Positions 1-9,342 are shown, counted from the stretch's first letter. The stretch: DNA of 64,000 nt from Methanoculleus sp. (GCF_030019085.1 NZ_JASEFJ010000005.1:1-64000), one strand, 5' to 3'. Notes: a model not told the origin generated them from the letters alone. Numbers and translations: made by a program.

Positions 1-18
1 CAGAGATCGGGCTTAATG

Positions 19-118
19 GTGAGTGTACTTTTGCAAGGGGAGCGATCTTTGGCCTTCAGAGCGCGAATCCAACGGTAAAATAAGGCTGGAGATCCAGATG
101 GTTTTGGAGGGGGCTAAT
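19..118. repeat. Left copy of a ~100-bp diverged inverted repeat
   Basis: This segment begins with GTGAGTGTACTT and ends with GGAGGGGGCTAAT. The same two blocks occur in inverted orientation at 5456-5467 and 5369-5381, with almost the same spacing (100 versus 99 bp). A GGAGCGA-like block also lines up, and the rest is diverged. The stop codon of the small secreted-protein gene lies inside the terminal block. The pair brackets that gene and the RecQ-like helicase. It could be the worn ends of an inserted segment or an older duplication. Confidence 0.5.
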
Positions 119-566
119 AGTAGTACACCTGCGCATTCCAGACCTGGCCGGCAAGTTCCAGCGGATCTTCAAGAACCAGGAAATCCTGGCCGAAGGCGGG
201 ATTCTCAAGGTCAACCCAGAACGGTATCAGCCCCATGCCCAGGTCTCCCGGTTGATATGACCATGTGCCCGTATACAGGGTACTTCCGTCAATACCGCTG
301 ATCACCACCGAGTCTCCGGAATAGCCGCCCGCGGCGTCCCCGCCGGTGATCGTATCGGTCAGGAAGCCGTAGACCCCGGTCCCCTCGTAATGCACCCACC
401 GCTCCATCGGGTCGTCGGGGTCGATACCGTAGTACGGGGTCAATGCGGCCTGATACGTCACCGTCGTTCCGGGCTGCGCCCAGGCGGGCGGGGCCATGGC
501 AGAGACCTGACACGCAAGCAACGTCACCAGCAGGCAGCCTGCCAGCAATCTTATCGATCTTCTCAT
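114..566 (-). CDS. Small secreted or lipid-anchored protein, unknown function
   Basis: The product has 150 residues. The N-terminus has basic residues (MRRSIR) then a hydrophobic stretch to about residue 24, as expected of an export signal. A Cys at residue 19 after LLA could be a weak lipobox; otherwise cleavage after the AWA near residue 30 is plausible. The mature part is acidic, rich in Gly, Tyr, Asp and Thr, with no Cys pairs and no motif I recognise. It may be a small beta-rich cell-surface protein. It lies downstream of the RecQ-like gene on the same strand, inside the inverted-repeat pair, 160 bp away. The export signal is the only confident statement; no family was assigned. Confidence 0.6.
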   Translation of the reverse strand: MRRSIRLLAGCLLVTLLACQVSAMAPPAWAQPGTTVTYQAALTPYYGIDPDDPMERWVHYEGTGVYGFLTDTITGGDAAGGYSGDSVVISGIDGSTLYTGTWSYQPGDLGMGLIPFWVDLENPAFGQDFLVLEDPLELAGQVWNAQVYYY

Positions 567-730
567 TTGCTCGACCTCGGGCAGGCTAATAGTATTCCGG
601 CATATCAGGGTTTCGGGGATCTCCTGCAGAGGGCGGAGGGGTTGTCACAGACGTTTGATTCGATAAATGCAAGACGGGACCAGGTGAACTTCGCCCAATG
701 TCCCTCCTCCCTTCTTGTGGTTTGAAGGAC

Positions 731-3700
731 CTACTTTCGGAAAAAGGCCAACAGTTTTAGCAAAACCCTGCCCAGCAAACCGGTTTGTTTTACAGGGAAT
801 ACAGGGGGCATACTTGTTGTGCTGTCTCCATGCTCCACCTCTATGAAAGCACGACATTCATCGACGCCACCTTCTTCATGGCGTGGGGTCGTTGTATAGC
901 CACTATCCTTAGGAACTTTGAGCTCGGGTGATTTATCATCTGTTCCGTGCTGGAATTCTACCCCTTGAGGAACATTATCCGAATCCTGCGCTCTCAATTC
1001 CTCCCTGCGAGTTTTGCTCCATTTCTCGGCAGACCCAGCCTCTGGTGCGTATTTCGTCCCGGATTGCGGAGGACTCAGATGATCTCCGGGCTTGCGCACA
1101 ACCGACTCCCTGACCGGGCGATCGCCGCCCCCCTCATTATTATATTCAGGCTCATTGATCCTCTCTGTGAGGATTTGACGCTGGTGGTGCCCATCGTCAT
1201 CAAATGCAGCCCCCAGTTGGTCATTCGGCTCCTGCTGCTCGCCGATAAAGGAATCCAATTGAGAGAACGTCTCCATCAGCCGCCATCGACGCTCGTCCTC
1301 AATAACCGCAAACTGTAGTTCATCATGCCGTATCCGTTGATGTTCGAGATCGATGAGACCATCTACCGCCACGAATTCATCGAATTCATCTACCTCCATT
1401 TCAAACCCCTCGGGTCCATTACCTACCTCATCGAAATCGTCTATAATACGACACTCCTGAGTATATTCGAGATCGGCAATTTCTTCTTCCAATGCATCAA
1501 TTTCATCTTGGATGGTCTCGTCCCAGACCTCAGGTTCTACCGATCCCTGTCGCTGGGTGTCAAGCAGCAGATCCTGCAGAAATAGAATCTTCTGGCGTAT
1601 TTCGTCTATCTGGATGGCAATATCCGGATCTATAATGTCTATGGCATCCTCATCCTGACGCAGCCCGAAATCCCCAAAACATGCATACAACTCCTCTATT
1701 TCCTCAAACTCCTGCAAGAGTTGCTGCTCTTCATCCCCGCGCAATATCCCGTCCCACGAACATGCATACAACCCCTCTATTTGCTCGAACTCCTGCAGGA
1801 GTTGTTGCTCCTCATAAATGTCAAACGGTTCCAGTTCACAGAGATCGGGATCGATTACCCAAACGCCGCCCATCCATACCGCCCGGCTTACATCAGGCTC
1901 TCTTGAGGGCATCAACCGCCGGGTGTTTTTGATGATAGCATCTCCCACCTCAACCAGAATCTTTGTCCCCACCTGTTGTCGGTTGAGGTTCCTGAAGCCC
2001 TCGGTGATGTCCTTGAACCCCTCTTCCGGGGTTGTACCGGCAGCACGGCAGAATCCTGCCAGTATCAGGAGTCCCGGGTGGGAGGGATGCTCTTCAAGTT
2101 GCCGGCGACAGGCACCTAGAACCTGGGTGAGATCGTCCATGCCCTGTACCTGGGCAAGTACCGCCAGCCAGAGGCGGTGATCATCACTCCTCGCTATCCG
2201 CCGGATATTCTCGGTGAACGCAGATTCTTCGAGGTACGCGAGGAGCGCCTCACGGAACGCCGCCGGCCCCTGCTCCACTCCGTCTCGTGCTGCCTGGAGC
2301 ATGTGAAGAATGGCCCGCCGACGGCGTTTCCCGACCGTCTCGTAGAAGTAGTTGATAAGGATACACCCAGCATCATATGCGGCTTCCGCGTACGTGTCTT
2401 TCAAGGATCTTCCGCGGAGCAGGGCGTTCATCTCGCTCTCGGTCATCCGTTCACTGAGATACCCCCTGAGATGCGCATAGATGTCGTCGGGATTGAGACG
2501 TTTTATGTCGATGATGAATCGCTTTCCGGTGTAATCGTAGGCATAATCCACAATTGCTCCGATGAGATAGCAACGGTGGAGCGCCATTTCCAGTGTCTGT
2601 TTGAGATCGCCACCAGATGCCTGGTTCGGATCACCTGTTGTAGCAAACCGTGGCGGGAAATCCCAGATAGAGAACTCAAAGCGTTTTGTTTCATCCGAGC
2701 CCGGTATCTGGGGCAAGAGGATATTGTAAATGGTGTAGTAGAGCGCCCTGATCTCATGATCGGTCCCGCGGAAAGTCTGCCTGAAGAACCAGAGGTTCCG
2801 CACAGCATCCCCCCGCTGACTTAGATCGTAGTCAGACCTGAGAGCGAGCGCATCATGTGGTGTCACTTCGGGGTCCAGCAACCGGTCTGCAACCGAGGCC
2901 TCTTCGTCCACGAACACTACCACGCACCGGGCCGGTTTCCCATCTCTACCGGCGCGGCCTCCCTGTTGATAGAAGTCTTCGAGCGACCTGGGGAGCATCG
3001 CATGGATGGTGAACCGGATATTTGGTTTGTCAATCCCCATCCCGAAGCTGTGGGTGCAGACCAGGAGGGGGATCCGGTCGTTCTTGAAGTCGACCTGTAG
3101 CGCTGCTTTTCTTTGTTCCCATTCGTCATCGTTGACGCCGGGTGGTGCTTTTCCCGAGTATGTCGGGATGTCGCGATCAAGTCTGCTCCCCAGTTCCCCT
3201 GCAATCTGGGTAACCCCTGCATTGCCCCCTACAAAATTTGAGAAGATGAGACCACAGGGAGCTCCGCTGGCAGCAAGTGAAGGGTCATTGGTAAGGCGTT
3301 GCAGGATCTGTGCAATTTCCTTAATCCGGTCTGCCTCTGAAACACGGTGAACCTCGAAGGTGAGTTCCGCACGGTCAAACGTCGAGGGTTCGATGACCGC
3401 ATCCAGATCGTAGATCCTGAGAATATGCCTGATATCAACAAGGACGTTCTGCGAGGCGGTGCCGGTCAGGGCAATGAGGACGGGTTTCCGGGTGGCATGC
3501 TCACCCATTCGCCGCCAGACATTCATATAGGCAAGCCGGAAGTCGTGCCCCCATTCACTGACACAGTGCGCCTCATCGACGACACAGTAGCTGATGTTGT
3601 CCATCTGCCGGTTGACCAGATCGATGAACTCCGGGATCTGGAGCCTTTCGGGTGCGTTGAAGACAAAGAGAAACTCACCCCGCTCCATCTTTGTGTATCC

Positions 3701-5266
3701 GCGTTGCCGGAGATCGGCATCTTTCGTATCGGCATCGCCCGCACCGCTCATGAAGGCGTGGCAGCGGTGGATTCCCATCGCCTCCAGACTGCTTATCTGG
3801 TCGATCATCAGCGACCGGAGCGGATCGACGATGAAGGTGAAACCCGGCTGGAGGAGTGAGGAGATCTGGTAACAGAGCGATTTTCCGGCGGCGGTGGGCA
3901 GGAGGCCGATGACCGGACGGAGCGAGAGCGCCCGAACGATTATCTCCTGCTGTTTCGGCCTGAACGCGACTTTCCGGAAGACGTTCTGGAGTAGATATTC
4001 GAGGTTTGCGCTCACCGCCCCGGCATCAATCCCGTCGAACTCAACCGCGCGGGGTGTGGCCGCGATGAATGGCTCGACATACTCCGACCAGACCTGGCTT
4101 GGTGCTATGGTGATGCTGTCCCGGCGAGCGGCGAGTGCGTCCCACGCCGCTGCCGACGGATACCCGTAGTAGACCAGATCGGCATCCGGGTCTGCACTGG
4201 GGACGAGGGTCAGCGTCAGCGGGTCGCCGGGAGCGTGGAGTGCGGTGATCGCATCAACCATCCCCTGGACCGCGGCAACGACCGGCTCGAGGGGGAGGCT
4301 CTGCGGATTCCCGATCCCGACGGATCGCTTGCCGCCGGCGTGGATTATCTGCGCTACCGCGACGGAGATCTGCGCTTCAGCGACCGGGAGCGTGACGAGG
4401 TTGCAGAGCGCAGCCTTTGCCCGGGGATGCATGCGGCGCACGGTCCCGGCCGCGGCGAGCATCTCGTGGGGTATGGCTTCGGAGATCTTTCTGACGATCT
4501 GCTCAAGTTTCTCCTGCCACTCCGCTCTCTCTCCAAGGGCGAACCGATAGACCTCCCACCCCGCACCCTTGAGAGCCCGATCCCGCTTCAGGTCCTTCGA
4601 TATCTGTGCGTAGGTGTGGCTGCTGTCGTCTACCTCGACGACAATTTTGAGCCAGTCGTCGCGATACTTCGGCACCTCCAGCGCAAAGTCGACCCGCTCG
4701 TCATGGTGATCCGAAACCCCCATTGAGTCCATGGAACGTTGCGGTAGGAAGAGCAGACCAAGGCGAGGATCGGGGAGCCAATCGACCAGCATGTCGAAGA
4801 AGATTCCTTCAGGTGCGGTGCAGAGCGACCGGTAGCGCTCAAGGAGTGCATCGACCTCATTCTCATCGAGCAGCAGTTCAGGGATACAGCAGGCCTGCAG
4901 CAACACGGCGAGGTCTTCCCTGCGCGGCGTGCACCGGAATACAAACGCCCCGGAATCTGTCTCTTCCGCAACATCGAGGAGGCCAGCGGCTTCTGCTTCT
5001 TTGAGAACGTATCGTTCGACCTGGAGACTGCAGGGAGCAGGGATCCCGCGCTGGGCAATCTTTCCAAGGACCGGGCCGACAATCTCATGCCTCCCGGGTC
5101 CGCAGCGTTCAGGCTTTTTGAGGGTAAACCCGCTCCGGTAGTGTGCGTATCGCCGCACTCTGGGAGACGCGAATGCCGGCGGCTCATCGAGCAGCCGGGC
5201 GACACTATCGGCCATGTACGCCGCGGCTGAATACGATCCGAGCCACGGGCATCCTTTTCGCTGCAT
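731..5266 (-). CDS. RecQ-like superfamily 2 helicase with N-terminal Vsr/DUF559-like nuclease domain
   Basis: The product has 1511 residues, far longer than a typical RecQ (about 600). Residues 190-250 look like a PD-(D/E)XK nuclease of the Vsr/DUF559 type: D193, E211-V-D213, H217, then K224 D225 and R228 D229 before a GW at 236-237. The helicase core runs from about 430 to 790. Walker A is TAAGKS near 458-463, the DEAH box with VSEWGHDF is near 564-576, and motif VI QQGGRAGRDG is near 767-776. The C-terminal third has no recognised domain. It is strongly acidic and glutamine-rich, with a 27-residue tandem duplication. The ATG has a GGAGG site about 9 nt upstream. The order nuclease then RecQ-like helicase suggests foreign-DNA processing or repair. 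A single-gene defence role is inference from domain order and the mobile-element setting. Confidence 0.75.
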   Translation of the reverse strand: MQRKGCPWLGSYSAAAYMADSVARLLDEPPAFASPRVRRYAHYRSGFTLKKPERCGPGRHEIVGPVLGKIAQRGIPAPCSLQVERYVLKEAEAAGLLDVAEETDSGAFVFRCTPRREDLAVLLQACCIPELLLDENEVDALLERYRSLCTAPEGIFFDMLVDWLPDPRLGLLFLPQRSMDSMGVSDHHDERVDFALEVPKYRDDWLKIVVEVDDSSHTYAQISKDLKRDRALKGAGWEVYRFALGERAEWQEKLEQIVRKISEAIPHEMLAAAGTVRRMHPRAKAALCNLVTLPVAEAQISVAVAQIIHAGGKRSVGIGNPQSLPLEPVVAAVQGMVDAITALHAPGDPLTLTLVPSADPDADLVYYGYPSAAAWDALAARRDSITIAPSQVWSEYVEPFIAATPRAVEFDGIDAGAVSANLEYLLQNVFRKVAFRPKQQEIIVRALSLRPVIGLLPTAAGKSLCYQISSLLQPGFTFIVDPLRSLMIDQISSLEAMGIHRCHAFMSGAGDADTKDADLRQRGYTKMERGEFLFVFNAPERLQIPEFIDLVNRQMDNISYCVVDEAHCVSEWGHDFRLAYMNVWRRMGEHATRKPVLIALTGTASQNVLVDIRHILRIYDLDAVIEPSTFDRAELTFEVHRVSEADRIKEIAQILQRLTNDPSLAASGAPCGLIFSNFVGGNAGVTQIAGELGSRLDRDIPTYSGKAPPGVNDDEWEQRKAALQVDFKNDRIPLLVCTHSFGMGIDKPNIRFTIHAMLPRSLEDFYQQGGRAGRDGKPARCVVVFVDEEASVADRLLDPEVTPHDALALRSDYDLSQRGDAVRNLWFFRQTFRGTDHEIRALYYTIYNILLPQIPGSDETKRFEFSIWDFPPRFATTGDPNQASGGDLKQTLEMALHRCYLIGAIVDYAYDYTGKRFIIDIKRLNPDDIYAHLRGYLSERMTESEMNALLRGRSLKDTYAEAAYDAGCILINYFYETVGKRRRRAILHMLQAARDGVEQGPAAFREALLAYLEESAFTENIRRIARSDDHRLWLAVLAQVQGMDDLTQVLGACRRQLEEHPSHPGLLILAGFCRAAGTTPEEGFKDITEGFRNLNRQQVGTKILVEVGDAIIKNTRRLMPSREPDVSRAVWMGGVWVIDPDLCELEPFDIYEEQQLLQEFEQIEGLYACSWDGILRGDEEQQLLQEFEEIEELYACFGDFGLRQDEDAIDIIDPDIAIQIDEIRQKILFLQDLLLDTQRQGSVEPEVWDETIQDEIDALEEEIADLEYTQECRIIDDFDEVGNGPEGFEMEVDEFDEFVAVDGLIDLEHQRIRHDELQFAVIEDERRWRLMETFSQLDSFIGEQQEPNDQLGAAFDDDGHHQRQILTERINEPEYNNEGGGDRPVRESVVRKPGDHLSPPQSGTKYAPEAGSAEKWSKTRREELRAQDSDNVPQGVEFQHGTDDKSPELKVPKDSGYTTTPRHEEGGVDECRAFIEVEHGDSTTSMPPVFPVKQTGLLGRVLLKLLAFFRK
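1680..1811 (-). repeat. 81-bp tandem duplication inside the helicase gene
   Basis: Two near-identical blocks at 1680-1730 and 1761-1811 are offset by exactly 81 bp (27 codons). On the minus strand each encodes EEQQLLQEFE followed by a short acidic stretch and LYAC. The remaining part of each unit is diverged. The repeats sit in the acidic C-terminal region and keep the reading frame, so they are a protein-level repeat and not a disruption. Confidence 0.85.
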
Positions 5267-5344
5267 TGTGGTGTTCCTCCGGAGTCAGTTTATCCGTATG
5301 AGACCATTCAGGGTTGGAACAGATAAGGCCTATGATATGGTGCC

Positions 5345-5407
5345 GTTCTGATGCTTCACAAAGAGGAGATTAGCCCCCTCCGCATTTCACCACTCGGCCA
5401 CCTTCTG
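5345..5407 (-). pseudogene. Possible 5' half of a decayed tRNA-Ser(GCU)
   Basis: On the minus strand the sequence GGTGGCCGAGTGGTGAAATG resembles the start and D-arm of an archaeal class II tRNA. A GGAGG/TCTCC stem follows with GCT in its loop, as in tRNA-Ser(GCU). The loop lacks the universal U33, and no good T-arm follows. It is therefore at most a remnant. It overlaps the right copy of the inverted repeat and lies just upstream of the helicase gene. It could be an old attachment-site copy or a chance resemblance. Confidence 0.3.
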
Positions 5408-5467
5408 AATCTTTGTCTTTTTGTTAACGCCGGCTGAAACGGTCGCTCCTACCAGAAGTACACTCAC
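5369..5467. repeat. Right copy of the ~100-bp diverged inverted repeat
   Basis: This is the partner of 19-118 in opposite orientation. ATTAGCCCCCTCC at 5369-5381 and AAGTACACTCAC at 5456-5467 are exact reverse complements of the end blocks of the left copy. It separates the helicase gene from the IS1634-like element, whose presumed left end is about 50 bp further on. Confidence 0.5.
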
Positions 5468-5520
5468 AGCAACGATCTTTTGGACAGACACCCGTGAATA
5501 TCGGTGCAGTTTCCGTAAAG

Positions 5521-7549
5521 CTCACTTTGCGAGACCTTGTCCCACCTTCCTGAGTATTTTCCCCTTCCCTCGCCGAATCCATGATCACAGTGTTGTCTCT
5601 GCACCCACTCCGGGGTACCACCCAGAACCCCACAACTCATTATTCTCCCCCAAACCCCTCTGGCGTCCAACCTTCTCAAGAGTTTCCGCTCTTCACCCTC
5701 CGGTAAGAGATCCGCAATAACGCAGATGCTACACGCCTACCTCAAACTCGAGCAGTTTTAACCAGATTCCCAGATTCTTCTCATGATCCCGCGAGATGCA
5801 CCTGAACCAGCGCTCACCCGCGATCGTAACAATCGAGTAATACCCAATGAACCGGAGGATCTTCTTCAACCCTGGCCGGATAAGCGGTTTACAGCCGTGA
5901 TCGAGCCCCGGTGGTTCTGGCAGAGCATCCAGATTCCGGCGTACCACCACCCCGATCACCACCTGGATCAGGAGAGACACCGCCAGCAGCGTCACGAGAG
6001 CCGTGATCCGTTCCGGTTTCTTCAGATAAAGAGTATCGACCATCATCGGCCGTTTGATGACCGAAAAGTTATCCTCCACCTTCTTCTGCTCCTTGTAGAG
6101 TCGGAGAACCTCACGTGCCGGTGCATTCTCTTCAGAAACATTTGTCATCAAGACAAACGACTCAGCCTTGCGCAGTTCGGTCAGGTAGACCTTTTGCTGC
6201 AACTGTGGTTCACTGGCCCGGATCACCCATTCGGTAACCTGGATCGTTGGTCGCGGATTCTTTCCCGGTCTTCCCCGTGGATTCTTCTCGGTGACGAGAG
6301 TTTCAAGAGACAGATCGACCTTCCAGAGTCGATGCTTGCGAAGGCTTTTGCGTGCTTCTTCAAGCGCGCGTTGTGCGTCTGTCTCACAGGCAAACCGCCT
6401 TTTAGTCACTCCCTTGAGAACTGCAACGAACTCCTCCTGCTTTTTCAACAGGTCTGTCTCGAATTCATCGCGTCGATGATTGCCCCGGAAAACCAGAAAG
6501 CGACAAGATATCCGGTCATCGGTTGTTCGAGTGAACTCCTGTACGTCGTAGGTCTCCGGGTTATCCCCGTCATCCTCCCGATATGACCCGATCGGTATCC
6601 AGGCATCCGCCTCGTAGGCTGTCCCGGTCACCTGGGCAGCAATCTTCTTGCTGAAACTTGCCGGGCACCGGGTGACGAACTGGATATTGTTTTCCAGCAA
6701 CTTCCGGATGTTCGGGGCAGTTGCCAGTTTCGCATCGGCGATGTAGATGACATCAGTACGAGAGAGGGGATCCAGCTCAGCGAGTCTCTGGATGATCGCA
6801 GTGTTCCAGGTACAATCTGCCTCGTTCCCGTCACGGATGGTGGTGATGAGCGGGATCCCGTGGGGGTCGCAGACCTGGTCGAGCATAATCTGAACGAGGT
6901 CATCTCTCTTCTCTTTGCTGTGACCGTGACAGATGGTGGGGGCCATGGGGAGAGAGTCTTCCGATCCTTCGTAGGCGCCGTATAGGGAGATCGAGGTGGT
7001 GTCACCGTGGAGAACGAGGTGAAATGGGATAGAGAACGCGGTGTAGACCCGGAGGGCGAGAGAGGTGAAGAGGTGCTCACACCCGGCGGCAAAGAGCCGG
7101 TCTAAGAAACAGGAAAAGGCATCCCGGGTCAGCCATTCAGGACGCACCTCCGGGGTGAAGAGGAGCGCCATATCCATTCCCTGGTAGTGTTCAAAGATGC
7201 TGTAGATCGGGAGACGTGACCCGGAATGGATGAAAGGAAGCAGAACAATGGCTTTTGCCAGGTTGCCAGGGCTCACCCGCCACTGGCTCTGGTCCCAGGT
7301 AAGAGCTGCATTGATGGTTTCGACAAACTCGATCCGGTCGAGGAACGAGGCAACGACGGTGGCGGTGAGGGGTGTTTGCGAGGCAACAAGATGCTTCTTT
7401 TCGGCGGTCTGTTGGATGAGATGGGTGAGGGAAGAGAACTGAGTTGCTGGAGGATGAGGCATAAGAAGTATATCGTAGAGGGAGTGGTCGTACTTTTTGA
7501 TATGTAAATATAATTATGTGCTACTGTGCCAGAGGGTTCGCAAAGTGAG
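5521..7549 (-). mobile_element. IS1634-family-like insertion sequence
   Basis: A single transposase gene is bounded by short inverted repeats. CTCACTTTGCGA at 5521-5532 pairs with TCGCAAAGTGAG at 7538-7549. A few further matching bases (ACC) lie inside with one indel. This gives an element of about 2.0 kb with 208 bp of non-coding DNA on the left and 87 bp on the right. I found no matching target duplication beside these ends (TAAAG on the left, TTTTG on the right). Either the true ends are a few bases further out or the flanks have changed since insertion. Confidence 0.6.
5729..7462 (-). CDS. IS1634-family DDE transposase
   Basis: The product has 577 residues, a normal full length for the family. 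The RNase-H-like catalytic core shows Asp154 in HGDTTS, Asp243 in IADAKL, and a Glu near residue 465 in KKVEDNFSVIKRP. The family-typical GHSKEKRDDL segment occurs near 179-189. The N-terminal 110 residues look like the helical DNA-binding part. The reading frame is intact from ATG to stop, so the protein is probably functional. It catalyses cut-and-paste movement of its own element and is flanked by the short inverted repeats described for the element. Confidence 0.88.
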   Translation of the reverse strand: MPHPPATQFSSLTHLIQQTAEKKHLVASQTPLTATVVASFLDRIEFVETINAALTWDQSQWRVSPGNLAKAIVLLPFIHSGSRLPIYSIFEHYQGMDMALLFTPEVRPEWLTRDAFSCFLDRLFAAGCEHLFTSLALRVYTAFSIPFHLVLHGDTTSISLYGAYEGSEDSLPMAPTICHGHSKEKRDDLVQIMLDQVCDPHGIPLITTIRDGNEADCTWNTAIIQRLAELDPLSRTDVIYIADAKLATAPNIRKLLENNIQFVTRCPASFSKKIAAQVTGTAYEADAWIPIGSYREDDGDNPETYDVQEFTRTTDDRISCRFLVFRGNHRRDEFETDLLKKQEEFVAVLKGVTKRRFACETDAQRALEEARKSLRKHRLWKVDLSLETLVTEKNPRGRPGKNPRPTIQVTEWVIRASEPQLQQKVYLTELRKAESFVLMTNVSEENAPAREVLRLYKEQKKVEDNFSVIKRPMMVDTLYLKKPERITALVTLLAVSLLIQVVIGVVVRRNLDALPEPPGLDHGCKPLIRPGLKKILRFIGYYSIVTIAGERWFRCISRDHEKNLGIWLKLLEFEVGV

Positions 7550-7905
7550 TTTTGTGAACTGATTGCGGCACCTTAAGTTCGATGAACTTTTCAAAGTGGG
7601 TTAGAATTCGTGGAATGTGGATGAGTTTCCCGCAGTCGCCGCAGTAACTCGCCCCACCGATACTGATGTATCCGCAATGGTGGCCTATCCGGGCTCCGTT
7701 AGGGCTCCGGATGCTGGCACCAGGACGCATAGCCCTCGTCCTCGGCGAGGAAGATCAACCGTTCGGTGACCAGGAGTTCTTCACGGAGCCCTTCCGGCCT
7801 GAGGAGCATGACCACCTCGCGCGCGTAGCACCATGATTTCCCGTCCCTCGTTGAGATTTTGGGGATGGAACTCGATGTCAACGCAGGCCGGACCGGGATG
7901 GGTTA
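7521..7905 (-). pseudogene. Decayed coding remnant of unknown family
   Basis: Two short overlapping minus-strand reading frames (about 7699-7881 and 7521-7730) have protein-like composition. One includes EVVMLLRPEGLREELLVTE and the other CGDCGKLIHIPRILTHFEKF. A third frame fits just upstream with HPQNLNEGREIM. Together they look like a gene broken by frameshifts. The downstream frame runs through the right end of the IS1634-like element, so the insertion probably truncated it. I do not recognise the family. Confidence 0.25.
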
Positions 7906-7906
7906 T

Positions 7907-8935
7907 TTATCCGTTCTTTTTTAACTCAATATACTGCCGGAGAAGATCCTCGACATCGTCACGGAACTTGCTTCCACCGTCCTTAAGTTTTTGCTGGACT
8001 TCCTGTGCAATCTGGCCGTGTTGGTTCTGGTAAAATTCGTAGAGGGTCTTAACAATCGGCGCGAATTCCCCGTCATCAGCTCGCACGAGTGCATCCAGGT
8101 AAGCACTTCGGTGTTCCCGCCCAAGGTAGAGTGTCGGATATCCGGAGCGTTCCAGGATGAAATTCATTAACGCTCGTCCCACTCGCCCGTTTCCGTCAAC
8201 GAAGGGGTGGATAATCTCGAATTTTGTATGGAACAGGATCGCAAGTTCGAAGGGGTTGAGAGTCTTCCTGTTCTGCCGATACCATCTGATGAGGTTCTGT
8301 ATTTCATCAGACACGAGGATTGCGGGCGGCGGCTGGTAATCGACGCTTGCTATACCAACCTGAATGTTCCGGTAGTTTCCCGGATCCCGAAGGATATGGT
8401 TCATCAAGATTTCGTGGATCTTCTTGATAAACGCCCCGGTGATGTCCCCGGTATATCCGCTGAGGTAATTCCTGAGGGTAATATAGTTGAGGACTTCGTA
8501 CACCTCGTCCATTCTCTTCCCGGCTGGCGAGATGTTGTGTTCTAGGAGTTCCTGCGCTTCTCGAAGGGTGATAGTGTTCCCCTCAATTGCGGTTGTACCC
8601 TGGACGTAGCGGACGTACATCGCGTCCTGATACCGTTTACTCTCGTCTGGATAGAGATCCTTGAACAGATCGTAGAAGTAGCGCAAACTCTCGAGGTTGG
8701 CGGCCTGGTCCCGATCAAGGACCGTGAAGGCGTAGTGTTCCAGCCGATACTCAAGGTATTTGGTTAACCTCGAAGAGAAGAGATTGAGCAGTTTCACCGA
8801 AAAGTCCTGTGGCTCGACCGTTTCGAGTCTACCTACGTATGTCTGGACAGAAAGTGATTTGGAGTTAACCTTTACCCTGTCTCTGAGGTAGAGGTATTTG
8901 TTGCCTTTTATTATCTTTAAAGTCAACTCTACCAT
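7907..8935 (-). CDS. Fic-domain protein (predicted AMP transferase), class II
   Basis: The product has 342 residues. The active-site loop is HPFVDGNGRVGR at residues 243-254 and matches the Fic consensus with its catalytic His. Upstream, TTAIEGN at 114-120 matches the inhibitory helix motif that lies N-terminal to the core in class II Fic proteins, whose Glu competes with the gamma phosphate of ATP. Residues 1-80 form a family-specific N-terminal part. Known Fic proteins transfer AMP or other phosphoryl groups onto hydroxyl side chains of target proteins. The target here is unknown. No antitoxin gene sits beside it, as expected when inhibition is built in. It lies between the IS element and a transposase remnant, so horizontal origin is likely. 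Confidence 0.88.
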   Translation of the reverse strand: MVELTLKIIKGNKYLYLRDRVKVNSKSLSVQTYVGRLETVEPQDFSVKLLNLFSSRLTKYLEYRLEHYAFTVLDRDQAANLESLRYFYDLFKDLYPDESKRYQDAMYVRYVQGTTAIEGNTITLREAQELLEHNISPAGKRMDEVYEVLNYITLRNYLSGYTGDITGAFIKKIHEILMNHILRDPGNYRNIQVGIASVDYQPPPAILVSDEIQNLIRWYRQNRKTLNPFELAILFHTKFEIIHPFVDGNGRVGRALMNFILERSGYPTLYLGREHRSAYLDALVRADDGEFAPIVKTLYEFYQNQHGQIAQEVQQKLKDGGSKFRDDVEDLLRQYIELKKNG

Positions 8936-9342
8936 GCTTCTTTTAATATCTGTCTCGATGGGTGAAAATAGTATTGCTGGGTTAACTCAGTTGACCCCGT
9001 TATAGACAGGGGGGCATCAGGTCCTGGGAGAATGTGTCCCCACTATGTCCCGCTCGGCCCGAGACGGAGGCCTGCCGCAGCCCGGTCCGGTAAGGGACCC
9101 CGTCGTGTCGGCCATCTCGCGCTGCCGGGTAACATGCGTTACAGACCCCGCGCATCTGGATCCTGCCTTCGCGGTCTCGAGACGCAAAAGTCTCCCGGTA
9201 GGCTGCCGGAGCGTTGCAGTAGTAGCACAGAACCGACCGCCGGGGGTCTCCCGTTGCGTGCGGGTCTGACCGGTTCGCAGTCGGCAGGGTCGAGTGGAAT
9301 CATGCTATGGAGGACCTGCCAGCAAATTTGAACCCGAACTCC
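8936..9342. other. Intergenic stretch with no supported gene
   Basis: This is about 400 bp between the Fic gene start and a transposase remnant. A minus-strand frame ending at 9000-9002 encodes two Cys-x2-Cys pairs (CYYC and CNAC), like a small zinc ribbon. It has no ATG, GTG or TTG in frame before the Cys pairs. It is more likely a fragment or chance than a gene. No RNA gene was recognised. Confidence 0.4.

Noticed and set aside
5516-7554. Target-site duplication around the IS1634-like element
   Set aside because: The 5 bp beside the presumed ends differ (TAAAG and TTTTG), so no duplication is claimed.
9000-9290. Minus-strand frame with two CxxC pairs, zinc-ribbon-like
   Set aside because: No in-frame start codon before the Cys pairs and no recognised homology pattern; may be a fragment or chance.
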